11,768 nucleotides of DNA from DATAFT01 sp035544635. GTDB lineage: Bacteria > Acidobacteriota > Thermoanaerobaculia > Multivoradales > Multivoraceae. This document shows positions 1-6,499 of this stretch, in pieces. Position 1 is the first letter of the stretch; the number at the start of each line of letters is the position of its first letter. The stretch is taken from assembly GCA_035544635.1 (NCBI GenBank), contig DATKDQ010000204.1:1-11768 (forward strand). The letters run 5' to 3'. The notes below the pieces were generated by a model that was not told where the DNA came from, did not search any database, and saw only the letters and a list, made by a program, of their open reading frames with translations. Made by a program: the position numbers and the translations under genes.

Positions 1-584
1 TGCGGCGAGCCGACGGCGACGCCGCGACCCTGGATCAGGTGCAGCGGATGCTCGAAGAGCAGTCGGGCCAGGCGCAGCGCCTGATCGAGGAGCTCGATCG
101 AACGGTCCGGGTGCTCCGCGGCGAGATCGAGATCCGGCCCAAGCGCTGCGATCTGGCGCAGGTGGTCGATGATGGAATCGCCGCGGCAAAGAGCAGGAAC
201 GCGCCGAACCTGCGGATCGAGCGGATCTCGCCGGCGGCGCCGATCGGGATCGAGGCGGACCCCGAGCATCTGTCGGCGGCAGTCGAGGAGCTGATCGACA
301 ACGCCGCGCGGTTCGCCGGGACGATGCCGATCAGAGTCGAGCTCGAGCGGGAAGGGGACGCGGCGCTGGTCCACGTCCGCGACGACGGCCCGGGAATCCC
401 GGCCGATCGTCTGGAGCAGCTCTTCGAGCCCTTCGCGGCGGCGGAGTCGGCGGAGTCGGGCTGGGGGATCGGTCTCGGCTACGTGCGGCTGGTCGCCAGC
501 GCTCACCGCGGATCGCTCCAGGCGGCGCCGGGGCCGGAGGGGAAGGGTCTGGTGATGACCCTGAGGCTCCCGGTCGGAGGCTGA
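1..584 (+). CDS. Sensor histidine kinase, C-terminal part (5' end outside window)
   Basis: The reading frame is open from the window edge (first full codon at base 3) to TGA at 582-584, so the N-terminus is missing; the GTG at 39 is internal. The visible part starts in what looks like the second helix of the dimerisation domain (leucine/glutamate-rich, about bases 30-130), followed by a HATPase_c domain. The N box is EELIDNAARF (about 285-315) and the G1 box is DDGPGIP (about 382-402). A glycine-rich stretch GWGIGLG (about 461-481) stands at the G2 position. The phospho-accepting histidine (H box) is not in the visible sequence and must lie upstream. By family this is an ATP-dependent autokinase that phosphorylates a response regulator; no partner regulator is visible. 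The product ends ten residues after the last predicted strand, so there is no receiver domain at the C-terminus. Family call firm, signal unknown. Confidence 0.88.
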   Translation, partial: RRADGDAATLDQVQRMLEEQSGQAQRLIEELDRTVRVLRGEIEIRPKRCDLAQVVDDGIAAAKSRNAPNLRIERISPAAPIGIEADPEHLSAAVEELIDNAARFAGTMPIRVELEREGDAALVHVRDDGPGIPADRLEQLFEPFAAAESAESGWGIGLGYVRLVASAHRGSLQAAPGPEGKGLVMTLRLPVGG

Positions 585-590
585 GGCGCT

Positions 591-606
591 ACCGCGCCAT
601 CGCGGT
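591..606. terminator. Small perfect hairpin between convergent genes
   Basis: ACCGCG, a 4-nt loop CCAT, then CGCGGT. The hairpin sits in the 37-nt gap between the kinase stop (584) and the stop of the minus-strand flavoprotein (622). It could help end transcripts from both sides, but there is no T-run on either strand, so it is not a classical intrinsic terminator. Confidence 0.3.
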
Positions 607-621
607 CATCGCGAGAGCCGG

Positions 622-2007
622 TCAGTGCGCGTCGCTCTCCTCGAGCCCGGCCGCGGCGAGCGCCATCCGTTTCGCGCGGTCGAGGTCGTAGTGCTTGCGC
701 GTCACGATGCGCTGGGCGTGGAGCCCGCCGCCGGCCTGGATGTTGGTGACCAGGCGCCAGCCGCCGTAGGAGTCCGCGGTGAGGTCGCGGATGGCATGGA
801 AGAGGCGCGTCCGGTACTCGCCGTCGACACCCTCCATCGTGCGCATGTACTTGCGGATGAGGTGACCGGTGTCGGGGTTCTCGAGGTCCGCGACACAGGG
901 CGCGGTCAGGATCGAGCCGCCCGAGATGTCGTGCAGGTGGCGCACCATCATGCTGTAGCTCGCCGCCGCGTGGTACTTGCCCGCGTTGGTGAACAGCTCG
1001 TCCGGAAACACCGCCCCCTCCGGACCGCTCTTGCAGTGGGTGATCGCGGCCTCGAGCGCGGCGCGCACCAGCGTCGCGTGGATGATCATCTCGGAGATCT
1101 TCTCCTTGATGTGGCTCACGCCCGCCAGACCGTTGGCCTCGGCGATGAGCTGCGCGAAGCCGACCAGCTCGTCGGCGCCGTCGGCCATCGCGGACAGGCC
1201 CCCGAGCCGCTCCCACAGCCCGAGCGAGTGCGCGAACACCGCCGCGTAGGGCGTCTCGCCGTCGAGGAAGATGCGCTCGTTCGGCACGAACACGTCGTCG
1301 AAGATCACGAACCCTTCCGGGTAGTGGTGCTTGGAGGAGATCGGGAAGGCGCGCGGGTCCTCGTGGCGCGGCGCGTAGGTGGTGTTGACGATCTTCACGC
1401 CGGGCGCGTTGACCGGCACCATGCAGGCGATCGCGTAGTCCTCCTCGTTCCCCTTCATCGACTTGGTGGGGATGGTCATCAGCTCGTGGCCGAGCGACGC
1501 GCCGGTGATGTGGAGCTTGGCGCCGCGGATGACGACGCCGTCCCGCGTGCGTTCGACGACGCGGGTATAGGCATCGGGATCGTCCTGCAGGTGCGGCGGG
1601 CGGCTGCGGTCTCCCTTGGCGTCGGTGATGCACTGCGTCACCCGGATGTCCCGGCGCTGCGCCTCGTCCACCCAGGAATGGATGCGCTGCACGTAGTCCG
1701 AGCGCAGGTCGCCCATGCGGCCGGCCGCGGTCACCAGCGTCATGATCGAGGTGTAGGTCACGTGGGCCATCATCCCCGCGGCGTGGAGCTGGGGGATGAG
1801 CGAGCGCATCTCCTCGGACGAGCGCGGCACCGCCATCAATGGGCTGGTCGCGGCGCCCGGCTGATAGAAGCGGTCGTAGGTCCCCGCGACCTCGTCGACG
1901 CACTGCCCGAGGATCGGGTGGCCCGGCAGGTCCTCGACGCGCCGGCCCTCGAAGTAGGTCGAGCGGCCGTCGAAAAGAGACGACTTGTACTGCTCACCGG
2001 TCATCAT
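622..2007 (-). CDS. HpaB / 4-hydroxybutyryl-CoA dehydratase-like flavoprotein, without Fe-S ligands
   Basis: A 461-aa member of the 4-hydroxyphenylacetate 3-hydroxylase / 4-hydroxybutyryl-CoA dehydratase (AbfD) superfamily, which has an acyl-CoA-dehydrogenase fold and binds FAD. Family signatures run in order: MTGEQY at residues 2-7, DAKGDR at 129-134, VIRGAKLHITGA at 159-170, FDDVFVPNERIF at 236-247, HIKEKISEM at 299-307, and HAQRIVTR at 430-437. Spacing and C-terminus match AbfD better than classical HpaB. However, compared from memory with Clostridium aminobutyricum AbfD, the four cluster ligands (Cys99, Cys103, His292, Cys299) fall at residues 80-89 and 263-272, where this protein has no Cys or His able to replace them (81-90 AHVTYTSIMT; 263-271 GLWERLGGL). 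A [4Fe-4S] dehydratase is therefore unlikely; a flavin-dependent hydroxylase or another flavin reaction on an aromatic or CoA substrate is likelier. The start is the first of two ATGs, with AGGAG at 2020-2016, 8 nt upstream. No flavin reductase partner is in the window. It is divergent from the hydrolase at 2203. Confidence 0.85.
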   Translation of the reverse strand: MMTGEQYKSSLFDGRSTYFEGRRVEDLPGHPILGQCVDEVAGTYDRFYQPGAATSPLMAVPRSSEEMRSLIPQLHAAGMMAHVTYTSIMTLVTAAGRMGDLRSDYVQRIHSWVDEAQRRDIRVTQCITDAKGDRSRPPHLQDDPDAYTRVVERTRDGVVIRGAKLHITGASLGHELMTIPTKSMKGNEEDYAIACMVPVNAPGVKIVNTTYAPRHEDPRAFPISSKHHYPEGFVIFDDVFVPNERIFLDGETPYAAVFAHSLGLWERLGGLSAMADGADELVGFAQLIAEANGLAGVSHIKEKISEMIIHATLVRAALEAAITHCKSGPEGAVFPDELFTNAGKYHAAASYSMMVRHLHDISGGSILTAPCVADLENPDTGHLIRKYMRTMEGVDGEYRTRLFHAIRDLTADSYGGWRLVTNIQAGGGLHAQRIVTRKHYDLDRAKRMALAAAGLEESDAH

Positions 2008-2093
2008 GGCGGGCTCTCCTGGGGTCAGCTCCGGAAACGCCTTTGGCGCCGCGGATGGTGGGTGCGGCTGTCCGATACATCTATGCGGAGCAA

Positions 2094-2144
2094 CTAGCCG
2101 GAGGAACGTGCTATTTCAGCACGTTCCGGAGGTCCGGAGGCTAG
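2094..2144. promoter_or_regulatory. Nested palindrome, probable operator between divergent genes
   Basis: Perfect 10-bp arms GGAACGTGCT (2103-2112) and AGCACGTTCC (2118-2127) are separated by ATTTC. They sit inside a second inverted pair, CTAGCC (2094-2099) and GGCTAG (2139-2144). The heptamer CCGGAGG occurs three times around it (2098, 2126, 2134). The element lies in the middle of the 195-nt gap between the flavoprotein start (2007) and the hydrolase start (2203), about 95 and 75 nt from the two starts. That position, the dyad size and the absence of a T-run suit a dimeric repressor site (TetR-like in size) better than a terminator. The remaining bases of the gap (2021-2093 and 2145-2186) show no gene. 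No regulator gene is in the window, so the binding protein is unknown. Confidence 0.55.
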
Positions 2145-2186
2145 CGTACAGCACCTTGCGCCGAGCATGGGCCCCTGCCGTCTGGA

Positions 2187-2192
2187 TAGAAT
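2187..2192 (+). promoter_or_regulatory. Possible -10 element of the hydrolase gene
   Basis: TAGAAT matches TATAAT at five of six positions and ends 10 nt before the chosen ATG at 2203. If it is used, transcription would start at or within a few bases of the ATG, giving a leaderless or nearly leaderless mRNA. This would fit the lack of a Shine-Dalgarno sequence here. No good -35 hexamer lies at 16-18 nt: TTGCGC at 2156-2161 is 25 nt away. Confidence 0.25.
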
Positions 2193-2202
2193 CGCCGCAC
2201 CA

Positions 2203-4152
2203 ATGACCGCCACGCGCCGAGCGGCGCTCCTCCTCGCGCTGCTCTTCTGCGCTCACGGGCCGGCGCCGTCCTGGTCGCGGGCGGCGGCCGCGTCAACGCC
2301 CCAGCCGCCCGCGTCGGGCGAGGCGAGCGATCTGGCGGCGTTCATCGAGGCGAGCTACACCAAGTACGAGCATCGGATTTCGATGCGCGACGGCAAGCGG
2401 CTTCACACCGCGGTCTACGTCCCGAAGGACCGCAGCCGCTCCCACGCGATCCTGCTCCTGCGCACGCCGTACGGCGTGGCGCCCTACGGCGTCGATCGCT
2501 ATCGCGAGCGGCTCGGCCCCTCGGAGCGGTTCGCGAGGGAAGGGTTCGTGTTCGCGTATCAGGACGTGAGGGGGCGCTTCCTCTCCGAAGGCGAGTTCAT
2601 CGAGATGACCCCCCACCGCGCGGGGAAGCGCGGGCCGGCGGAGGTCGACGAGTCGACCGACGCCTGGGACACCATCGAGTGGCTGATCGACCACGTCCCG
2701 AACCACAACGGCCGGGTCGGGATGTGGGGGATCTCCTATCCCGGCTTCTACACCGCGGCGGGCATGATCGACGCGCACCCCGCGCTCGTGGCGGCCTCAC
2801 CGCAGGCTCCGATCGCCGACCTCTACATGGGAGACGACTGCTACCACGGCGGGGCGTTCATGCTCGCCGCGAACTTCGACTTCTTCACCCGCTTCGCTCC
2901 GCACTCCGGGCCGACGCTTCCGGAGGATCGGCGCAGCTTCGACTACGGCACCGCCGACGGCTACGAGTTCTTTCTCGAGCTCGGCGCGCTGGCGAGGGCC
3001 GACGAGCTCCACTTCCATCACCAGATCCCCTACTGGAGCGAGCTGCTCGAGCACACCACCTACGACGAGTTCTGGCGGAGCCGGGCGATCACTCCGCACC
3101 TCCGGCGCGTGGCGCCGGCAGTGCTCGTGGTCGGCGGCTGGTACGACGCCGAGAACCTGCAGGGGCCGCTGGCGGTGTACGCCTCGATCGAGGAGCGAAA
3201 TCCGGGGATCGCCAATCATCTGGTGATGGGCCCGTGGTCCCACGGGAGCTGGTCGCAGGGGCCTGGCGACCGGCTCGGCCACCTCACCTTCGGGAGCGCC
3301 ACCGCCGAGCTCTACCGCGAGCAGATCGAGTTCCCCTTCTTCCACGCCCACCTCTACGGCGACGGCAAGACCGATCTCCCCGAGGCCTGGATGTTCGAGA
3401 CCGGCACCAATCGCTGGCGGCGCCACGACTCCTGGCCGCCGGCGGAGACGCGGACGCGGCGGCTCTTCCTGGGGCCGGAGGGAAGCCTCGGCTTCGAGCC
3501 TCTGGCGTCGATCGGCTCCGGCGCTTCAGGCGATGCCGGCTTCGACGAGTACACGAGCGACCCGGCGCGGCCGGTGCCCTTCCTGCCCTACACCGCGGTC
3601 GGAATGCCGGACGACTACATGACCGAGGACCAGCGCTTCGCCGGACGGCGTCCCGACGTCCTGGTGTACGAGACCGAGCCGCTCGAAGGCGACCTCGCGA
3701 TCGCCGGGCCGATCGGCGTCGAGCTGTGGGTGTCGACCAGCGGCACCGATTCGGATTTCGTCGTGAAGCTGATCGACGCCTACCCGGTCGACTACCCGGA
3801 TCCCGATCCCGACGACCGCACGCCGATGGGCGGCTACCGGCAGCTCGTGCGCGGAGAGCCCTTCCGGGCCAAGTTCCGCGAGAGCTTCACCGAGCCCACG
3901 CCGATGACGCCGGGCGAGCCCACGCGCATCGTGTTCTCGATGCCCGACGTCTCGCATGTCTTCCGCCGCGGGCATCGCGTCGTGGTACAGGTGCAGAGCT
4001 CGTGGTTCCCGCTGGTCGATCGCAACCCGCAGACCTTCACCCACATCCCGCAAGCCGCTCCCGAGCAGTTCCGCGCGGCGACGCAGCGGGTCTACCGCTC
4101 ACCGGAGATGAGCTCGGCAATCGAGATCCGCGTCCTCGAGTCGTCGATGTGA
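2203..4152 (+). CDS. Secreted alpha-amino acid ester hydrolase-like S15 / CocE-NonD family hydrolase
   Basis: 649 aa from ATG 2203; an in-frame ATG at 2167 would add 12 residues in front of the signal peptide and is less likely. Residues 1-30 (MTATRRAALLLALLFCAHG then an Ala-rich stretch) are a Sec signal, so the enzyme is periplasmic or secreted. The alpha/beta-hydrolase core carries the triad Ser178 (GISYPG), Asp315 (GGWYDAE) and His347 (GPWSHG), with Tyr90 (RTPYG) for the oxyanion hole. A jelly-roll X-Pro-peptidase C-terminal domain fills about 400-649 (GSxD-type strand STSGTDSDFVVKLID; late motif VQVQSSWFPL.DRNPQT). The stretches QDVRG, MTPHR, EVDESTDAWDTIEWL, YMGDD and MGGYRQL match alpha-amino acid ester hydrolases (X. 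citri, A. turbidans) more closely than cocaine esterase. Those enzymes hydrolyse or transfer acyl groups bearing an alpha-amine, including beta-lactam side chains. The amine-binding carboxylates are only partly kept: Asp212 and Glu317 are present, but the third position is Asn318. The natural substrate is unknown. Confidence 0.9.
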   Translation: MTATRRAALLLALLFCAHGPAPSWSRAAAASTPQPPASGEASDLAAFIEASYTKYEHRISMRDGKRLHTAVYVPKDRSRSHAILLLRTPYGVAPYGVDRYRERLGPSERFAREGFVFAYQDVRGRFLSEGEFIEMTPHRAGKRGPAEVDESTDAWDTIEWLIDHVPNHNGRVGMWGISYPGFYTAAGMIDAHPALVAASPQAPIADLYMGDDCYHGGAFMLAANFDFFTRFAPHSGPTLPEDRRSFDYGTADGYEFFLELGALARADELHFHHQIPYWSELLEHTTYDEFWRSRAITPHLRRVAPAVLVVGGWYDAENLQGPLAVYASIEERNPGIANHLVMGPWSHGSWSQGPGDRLGHLTFGSATAELYREQIEFPFFHAHLYGDGKTDLPEAWMFETGTNRWRRHDSWPPAETRTRRLFLGPEGSLGFEPLASIGSGASGDAGFDEYTSDPARPVPFLPYTAVGMPDDYMTEDQRFAGRRPDVLVYETEPLEGDLAIAGPIGVELWVSTSGTDSDFVVKLIDAYPVDYPDPDPDDRTPMGGYRQLVRGEPFRAKFRESFTEPTPMTPGEPTRIVFSMPDVSHVFRRGHRVVVQVQSSWFPLVDRNPQTFTHIPQAAPEQFRAATQRVYRSPEMSSAIEIRVLESSM

Positions 4153-4162
4153 CGCGCCTCCT

Positions 4163-6262
4163 CTACCGCAGTCGAAACGCGATCAGCTCGGGGTTCGTCG
4201 TCGTCGGCTGCGCCGCCAGGAGCTGCCGCGCCGCGGCCGAGTCGGCGGACTCGCCGAAGTCCTCGGGGCTGGCGGCGAAGAAGGGGCCGCCGCCCACGGC
4301 GACGACGAGATACTGCCTGCCCTGGTGCAGGTAGGTGATCGGATTGCCGTGCGGCGTCTGCGGCAGCGGCACGTGCCCGAGCAGCTTGCCGCTCGCCTTG
4401 TCGAAGACGTTGATGCGTGGCGAGTTGCGCTCGCCGCGCCCGCGTGCCTGAGTGACGAAGAGCAGCGTCTTCGTCGCCAGCGGCGCGCCGCTGCCGGCCC
4501 CCAGTGGACCGGTCTCGACGCCCTCGAGCGCGGGATGGTCGGTCGGTCCCTCTCCATTCGGCGTCATCCAGACGTGCTCGCCGGTCGAGAGGTCGATCGC
4601 CGTCACGCGGCCCCAGGGCGGCCGGACCAGGGGTAGGCCCTGCGGTCCGGGCACCACGGTGAACCAGCTCTTGAGCGTGTAGGTGAAGTCGGAGCGCGAC
4701 GGGTCGGGCTGGGTGAGCGGGAAGGTCGAGGGCGAGGTCGACGACGGCACGTACAGCATCCCGGTCTCGGGATCGAACGCCGCGCCCGGCCAGTTCGCGC
4801 CGCCGCCCGGGCTCGGCAGCATGAGCGTCGGGAGGTCCTCGCCGTCGATCGTCGGGGGAGTGTAGAGCGGCCCGAGGCGGTAGGCCTTCGCGATCTCGAG
4901 CGCCTCGGCCTTCAAAGCGGGCGTCAGGTCGTTGAGCACGTCCTCGCTCGTGCCCTGGAGGTCGAATGCGGCCGGCTTGGTCGGGAAGGGCTGGGTCGGT
5001 GACGTGCGCTCGCCCGGCACCTTCGACTGCGGCACCGGACGCTCCTCGATCGGCCACACCGGCTCACCGGTGACGCGGTCGAGCACGTAGGTGAACGCCT
5101 GCTTGGAGACCTGCGCCAGCGCCTTGATGCGCCGCCCGCCGACGGTGATGTCGACCAGGTTCGGCGAGGTGGGGAGGTCGTAGTCCCACACGCCGTGATG
5201 CACCGCCTGGAAGTGCCAGACGCGCCTGCCGGTCTCGGCGTCGAGGCAGACGATCGACTCCGCGAACAGGTTGTCGCCCAGGCGATGGCCGCCGTACATG
5301 TCGTTGGTGGGGGTGCCGGTCGGCAGGTAGACGTAGCCGAGCTCGGGGTCGGCCGTCATCATGCTCCACACGTTGGCGGCGCCGGTGTACTTCCAGGAGC
5401 CGTCCTCCCAGGTCTCGTTGCCGTACTCACCCTCCCACGGGATGGTGTGAAAGACCCACTTCAAGGCGCCGGTGCGCGCGTCGTAGGCGCGGACGTGGCC
5501 GGGCGGAGCGGTCTGGTGGGTCGGACCGTCGTGCACGATCGAGCCGACGATCACGGTGTCGCGCACCACCGTGGGCGGCGAGCTGTGGGTGATGTGGCGG
5601 CGGTTGACCTTGCGCCCGAAGTGGCCGAGGCCCTCGTTGGGCAGGAGATCGACGGCACCGCCATCCCCGAATCCCGCGACCGGCACACCGGTGCGCGCGT
5701 CGAGCGCGATCAGCCGGCGGTCGTGCGTGGCGATCAACACACGCGCGTCGCCTCCCTCGGCGGCGCCGCTCGACCAGTAGGCCACGCCGCGGTGCTGGAA
5801 CCCGACGTTGGCCGGCCGTCCGTCCTTCCAGCTCTCCGGGTCGTACTGCCACACCGTCTCGCCGGTGCCGGGATCGATCGCCGCGACCTGCGACACCTCG
5901 GTCGCCACGTAGACGAGACCGCCGGCGACGACCGGCACCACCTTGAACTCGCCGGCCCTGATGCGCGGGTTGGCGTCGGTGACCTGCTTCGAGATCGAGC
6001 TCCAGCGCCACGCGATCTCGAGCCTCGCGAAGTTGGTGGCGTCGATCTGATCGAGCGGCGAGTAGCGGCTCCCACCGGGGTCGCGGCCGAAGGCGGGCCA
6101 GTCGCCGGGAGCGGGCTCGGCCGCGAAGTCCCCCGCCTCGGCGGCGGCCAGCCGGGCCGGCGGCGCCGCGGTGGCGAGCGCCACGGCGATGGCCACGGCG
6201 AGCGCCGCGCGGCCACCGGTGACAGATCGAGTGCGTGGTCGCGCCGTCCGCCTTCGCATCAT
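4163..6262 (-). CDS. Secreted PQQ-dependent dehydrogenase, membrane-glucose-dehydrogenase-like, soluble
   Basis: 699 aa from ATG 6262. GAGGG at 6271-6267 lies 4 nt before this ATG and 7 nt before the adjacent ATG at 6259, so either may be used. A frame extension to 6331 is open but would bury the signal peptide. Residues 1-42 (Arg-rich, then AALAVAIAVALATA, ending in Ala-rich sequence) form a Sec signal. The rest is an eight-bladed quinoprotein propeller: DWPAFGRDPGGSRYSPLDQI at 54-73, repeated DxxTGxxxW blade ends (131-138, 261-269, 341-349, 395-403, 557-565), and a Gcd-like active site. HHGVWDYD (355-362) and SKQAF (386-390) place Asp360 and Lys387 at the same 27-residue spacing as Asp466 and Lys493 of E. 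coli glucose dehydrogenase. Unlike Gcd it has no N-terminal membrane domain. It also has no CxxCH haem site and no adjacent-Cys disulphide as in type I alcohol dehydrogenases, so it needs an external electron acceptor. It would oxidise a sugar or alcohol in the periplasm; the substrate cannot be read off. It is convergent with the hydrolase (10-nt gap). No pqq biosynthesis genes are in view. Confidence 0.9.
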   Translation of the reverse strand: MMRRRTARPRTRSVTGGRAALAVAIAVALATAAPPARLAAAEAGDFAAEPAPGDWPAFGRDPGGSRYSPLDQIDATNFARLEIAWRWSSISKQVTDANPRIRAGEFKVVPVVAGGLVYVATEVSQVAAIDPGTGETVWQYDPESWKDGRPANVGFQHRGVAYWSSGAAEGGDARVLIATHDRRLIALDARTGVPVAGFGDGGAVDLLPNEGLGHFGRKVNRRHITHSSPPTVVRDTVIVGSIVHDGPTHQTAPPGHVRAYDARTGALKWVFHTIPWEGEYGNETWEDGSWKYTGAANVWSMMTADPELGYVYLPTGTPTNDMYGGHRLGDNLFAESIVCLDAETGRRVWHFQAVHHGVWDYDLPTSPNLVDITVGGRRIKALAQVSKQAFTYVLDRVTGEPVWPIEERPVPQSKVPGERTSPTQPFPTKPAAFDLQGTSEDVLNDLTPALKAEALEIAKAYRLGPLYTPPTIDGEDLPTLMLPSPGGGANWPGAAFDPETGMLYVPSSTSPSTFPLTQPDPSRSDFTYTLKSWFTVVPGPQGLPLVRPPWGRVTAIDLSTGEHVWMTPNGEGPTDHPALEGVETGPLGAGSGAPLATKTLLFVTQARGRGERNSPRINVFDKASGKLLGHVPLPQTPHGNPITYLHQGRQYLVVAVGGGPFFAASPEDFGESADSAAARQLLAAQPTTTNPELIAFRLR

Positions 6263-6499
6263 GGAGCCCTCGGTTGTTGGGGGCCGAGCGTATCCCAGTG
6301 CTCCCTTGCGGCTCGCGGTCGCGCCGCGCACCTGCCGGACGCCGGGGCGCGAGGCGTTCGTGCCTCGGTCGAAACCGCGCTAGATTGGCGCCAGACATCT
6401 GCCGCGCGGGCCTATGATGCGGAGCCATCTGCGGCGTGGACGCATCGGGCGGGCGCGCGGGCGTGAGGCGAAGCGCCTCGCGAGAAACGGAGGCAGTAC
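6263..6499. promoter_or_regulatory. Divergent intergenic region between the PQQ enzyme and CoA-transferase genes
   Basis: 237 nt without a supported gene. It holds a -10-like TATGAT at 6413-6418 on the plus strand, without a good -35 at 16-18 nt. It also has two inverted repeats of the form GAGGC, 5-6 nt, GCCTCG: 6350-6367 (with one extra C/G pair) and 6465-6480 (longest pairing GAGGCG/CGCCTC round AAG). The strong ribosome binding site GGAGG at 6489-6493, 6 nt before ATG 6500, fixes the CoA-transferase start. The promoters of both genes must lie here, but I cannot place them firmly. Confidence 0.4.

Noticed and set aside
503..1903. Minus-strand reading frame of 466 codons in another frame of the flavoprotein gene, running into the kinase gene
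   Set aside because: Arg/Gly/Ala/Pro-rich frame shadow without motifs.
625..2097. Long plus-strand reading frame (490 codons) antisense to the flavoprotein
   Set aside because: The translation is rich in Val, Asp, Arg, His and Gly with no family motif, as expected opposite a gene with GC-rich third positions; the minus-strand gene has clear motifs and a ribosome binding site.
2103..2127. The palindrome as an intrinsic terminator
   Set aside because: It lies between divergent starts, not after a gene, and has no T-run on either side.
2203..4152. Annotation as cocaine esterase or X-Pro dipeptidyl-peptidase
   Set aside because: The triad is shared, but MTPHR, EVDESTDAWDTIEWL, the YMGDD carboxylate region and the C-terminal motifs follow amino acid ester hydrolases more closely.
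2679..4334. Plus-strand reading frame of 551 codons overlapping the hydrolase and the PQQ gene end
   Set aside because: A +1 frame shadow of the hydrolase, extremely Arg-rich, no motifs.
6263..6331. N-terminal extension of the PQQ dehydrogenase to an ATG at 6331
   Set aside because: It would place 23 residues before the Sec signal, while GAGGG just upstream of 6262/6259 gives a better start.
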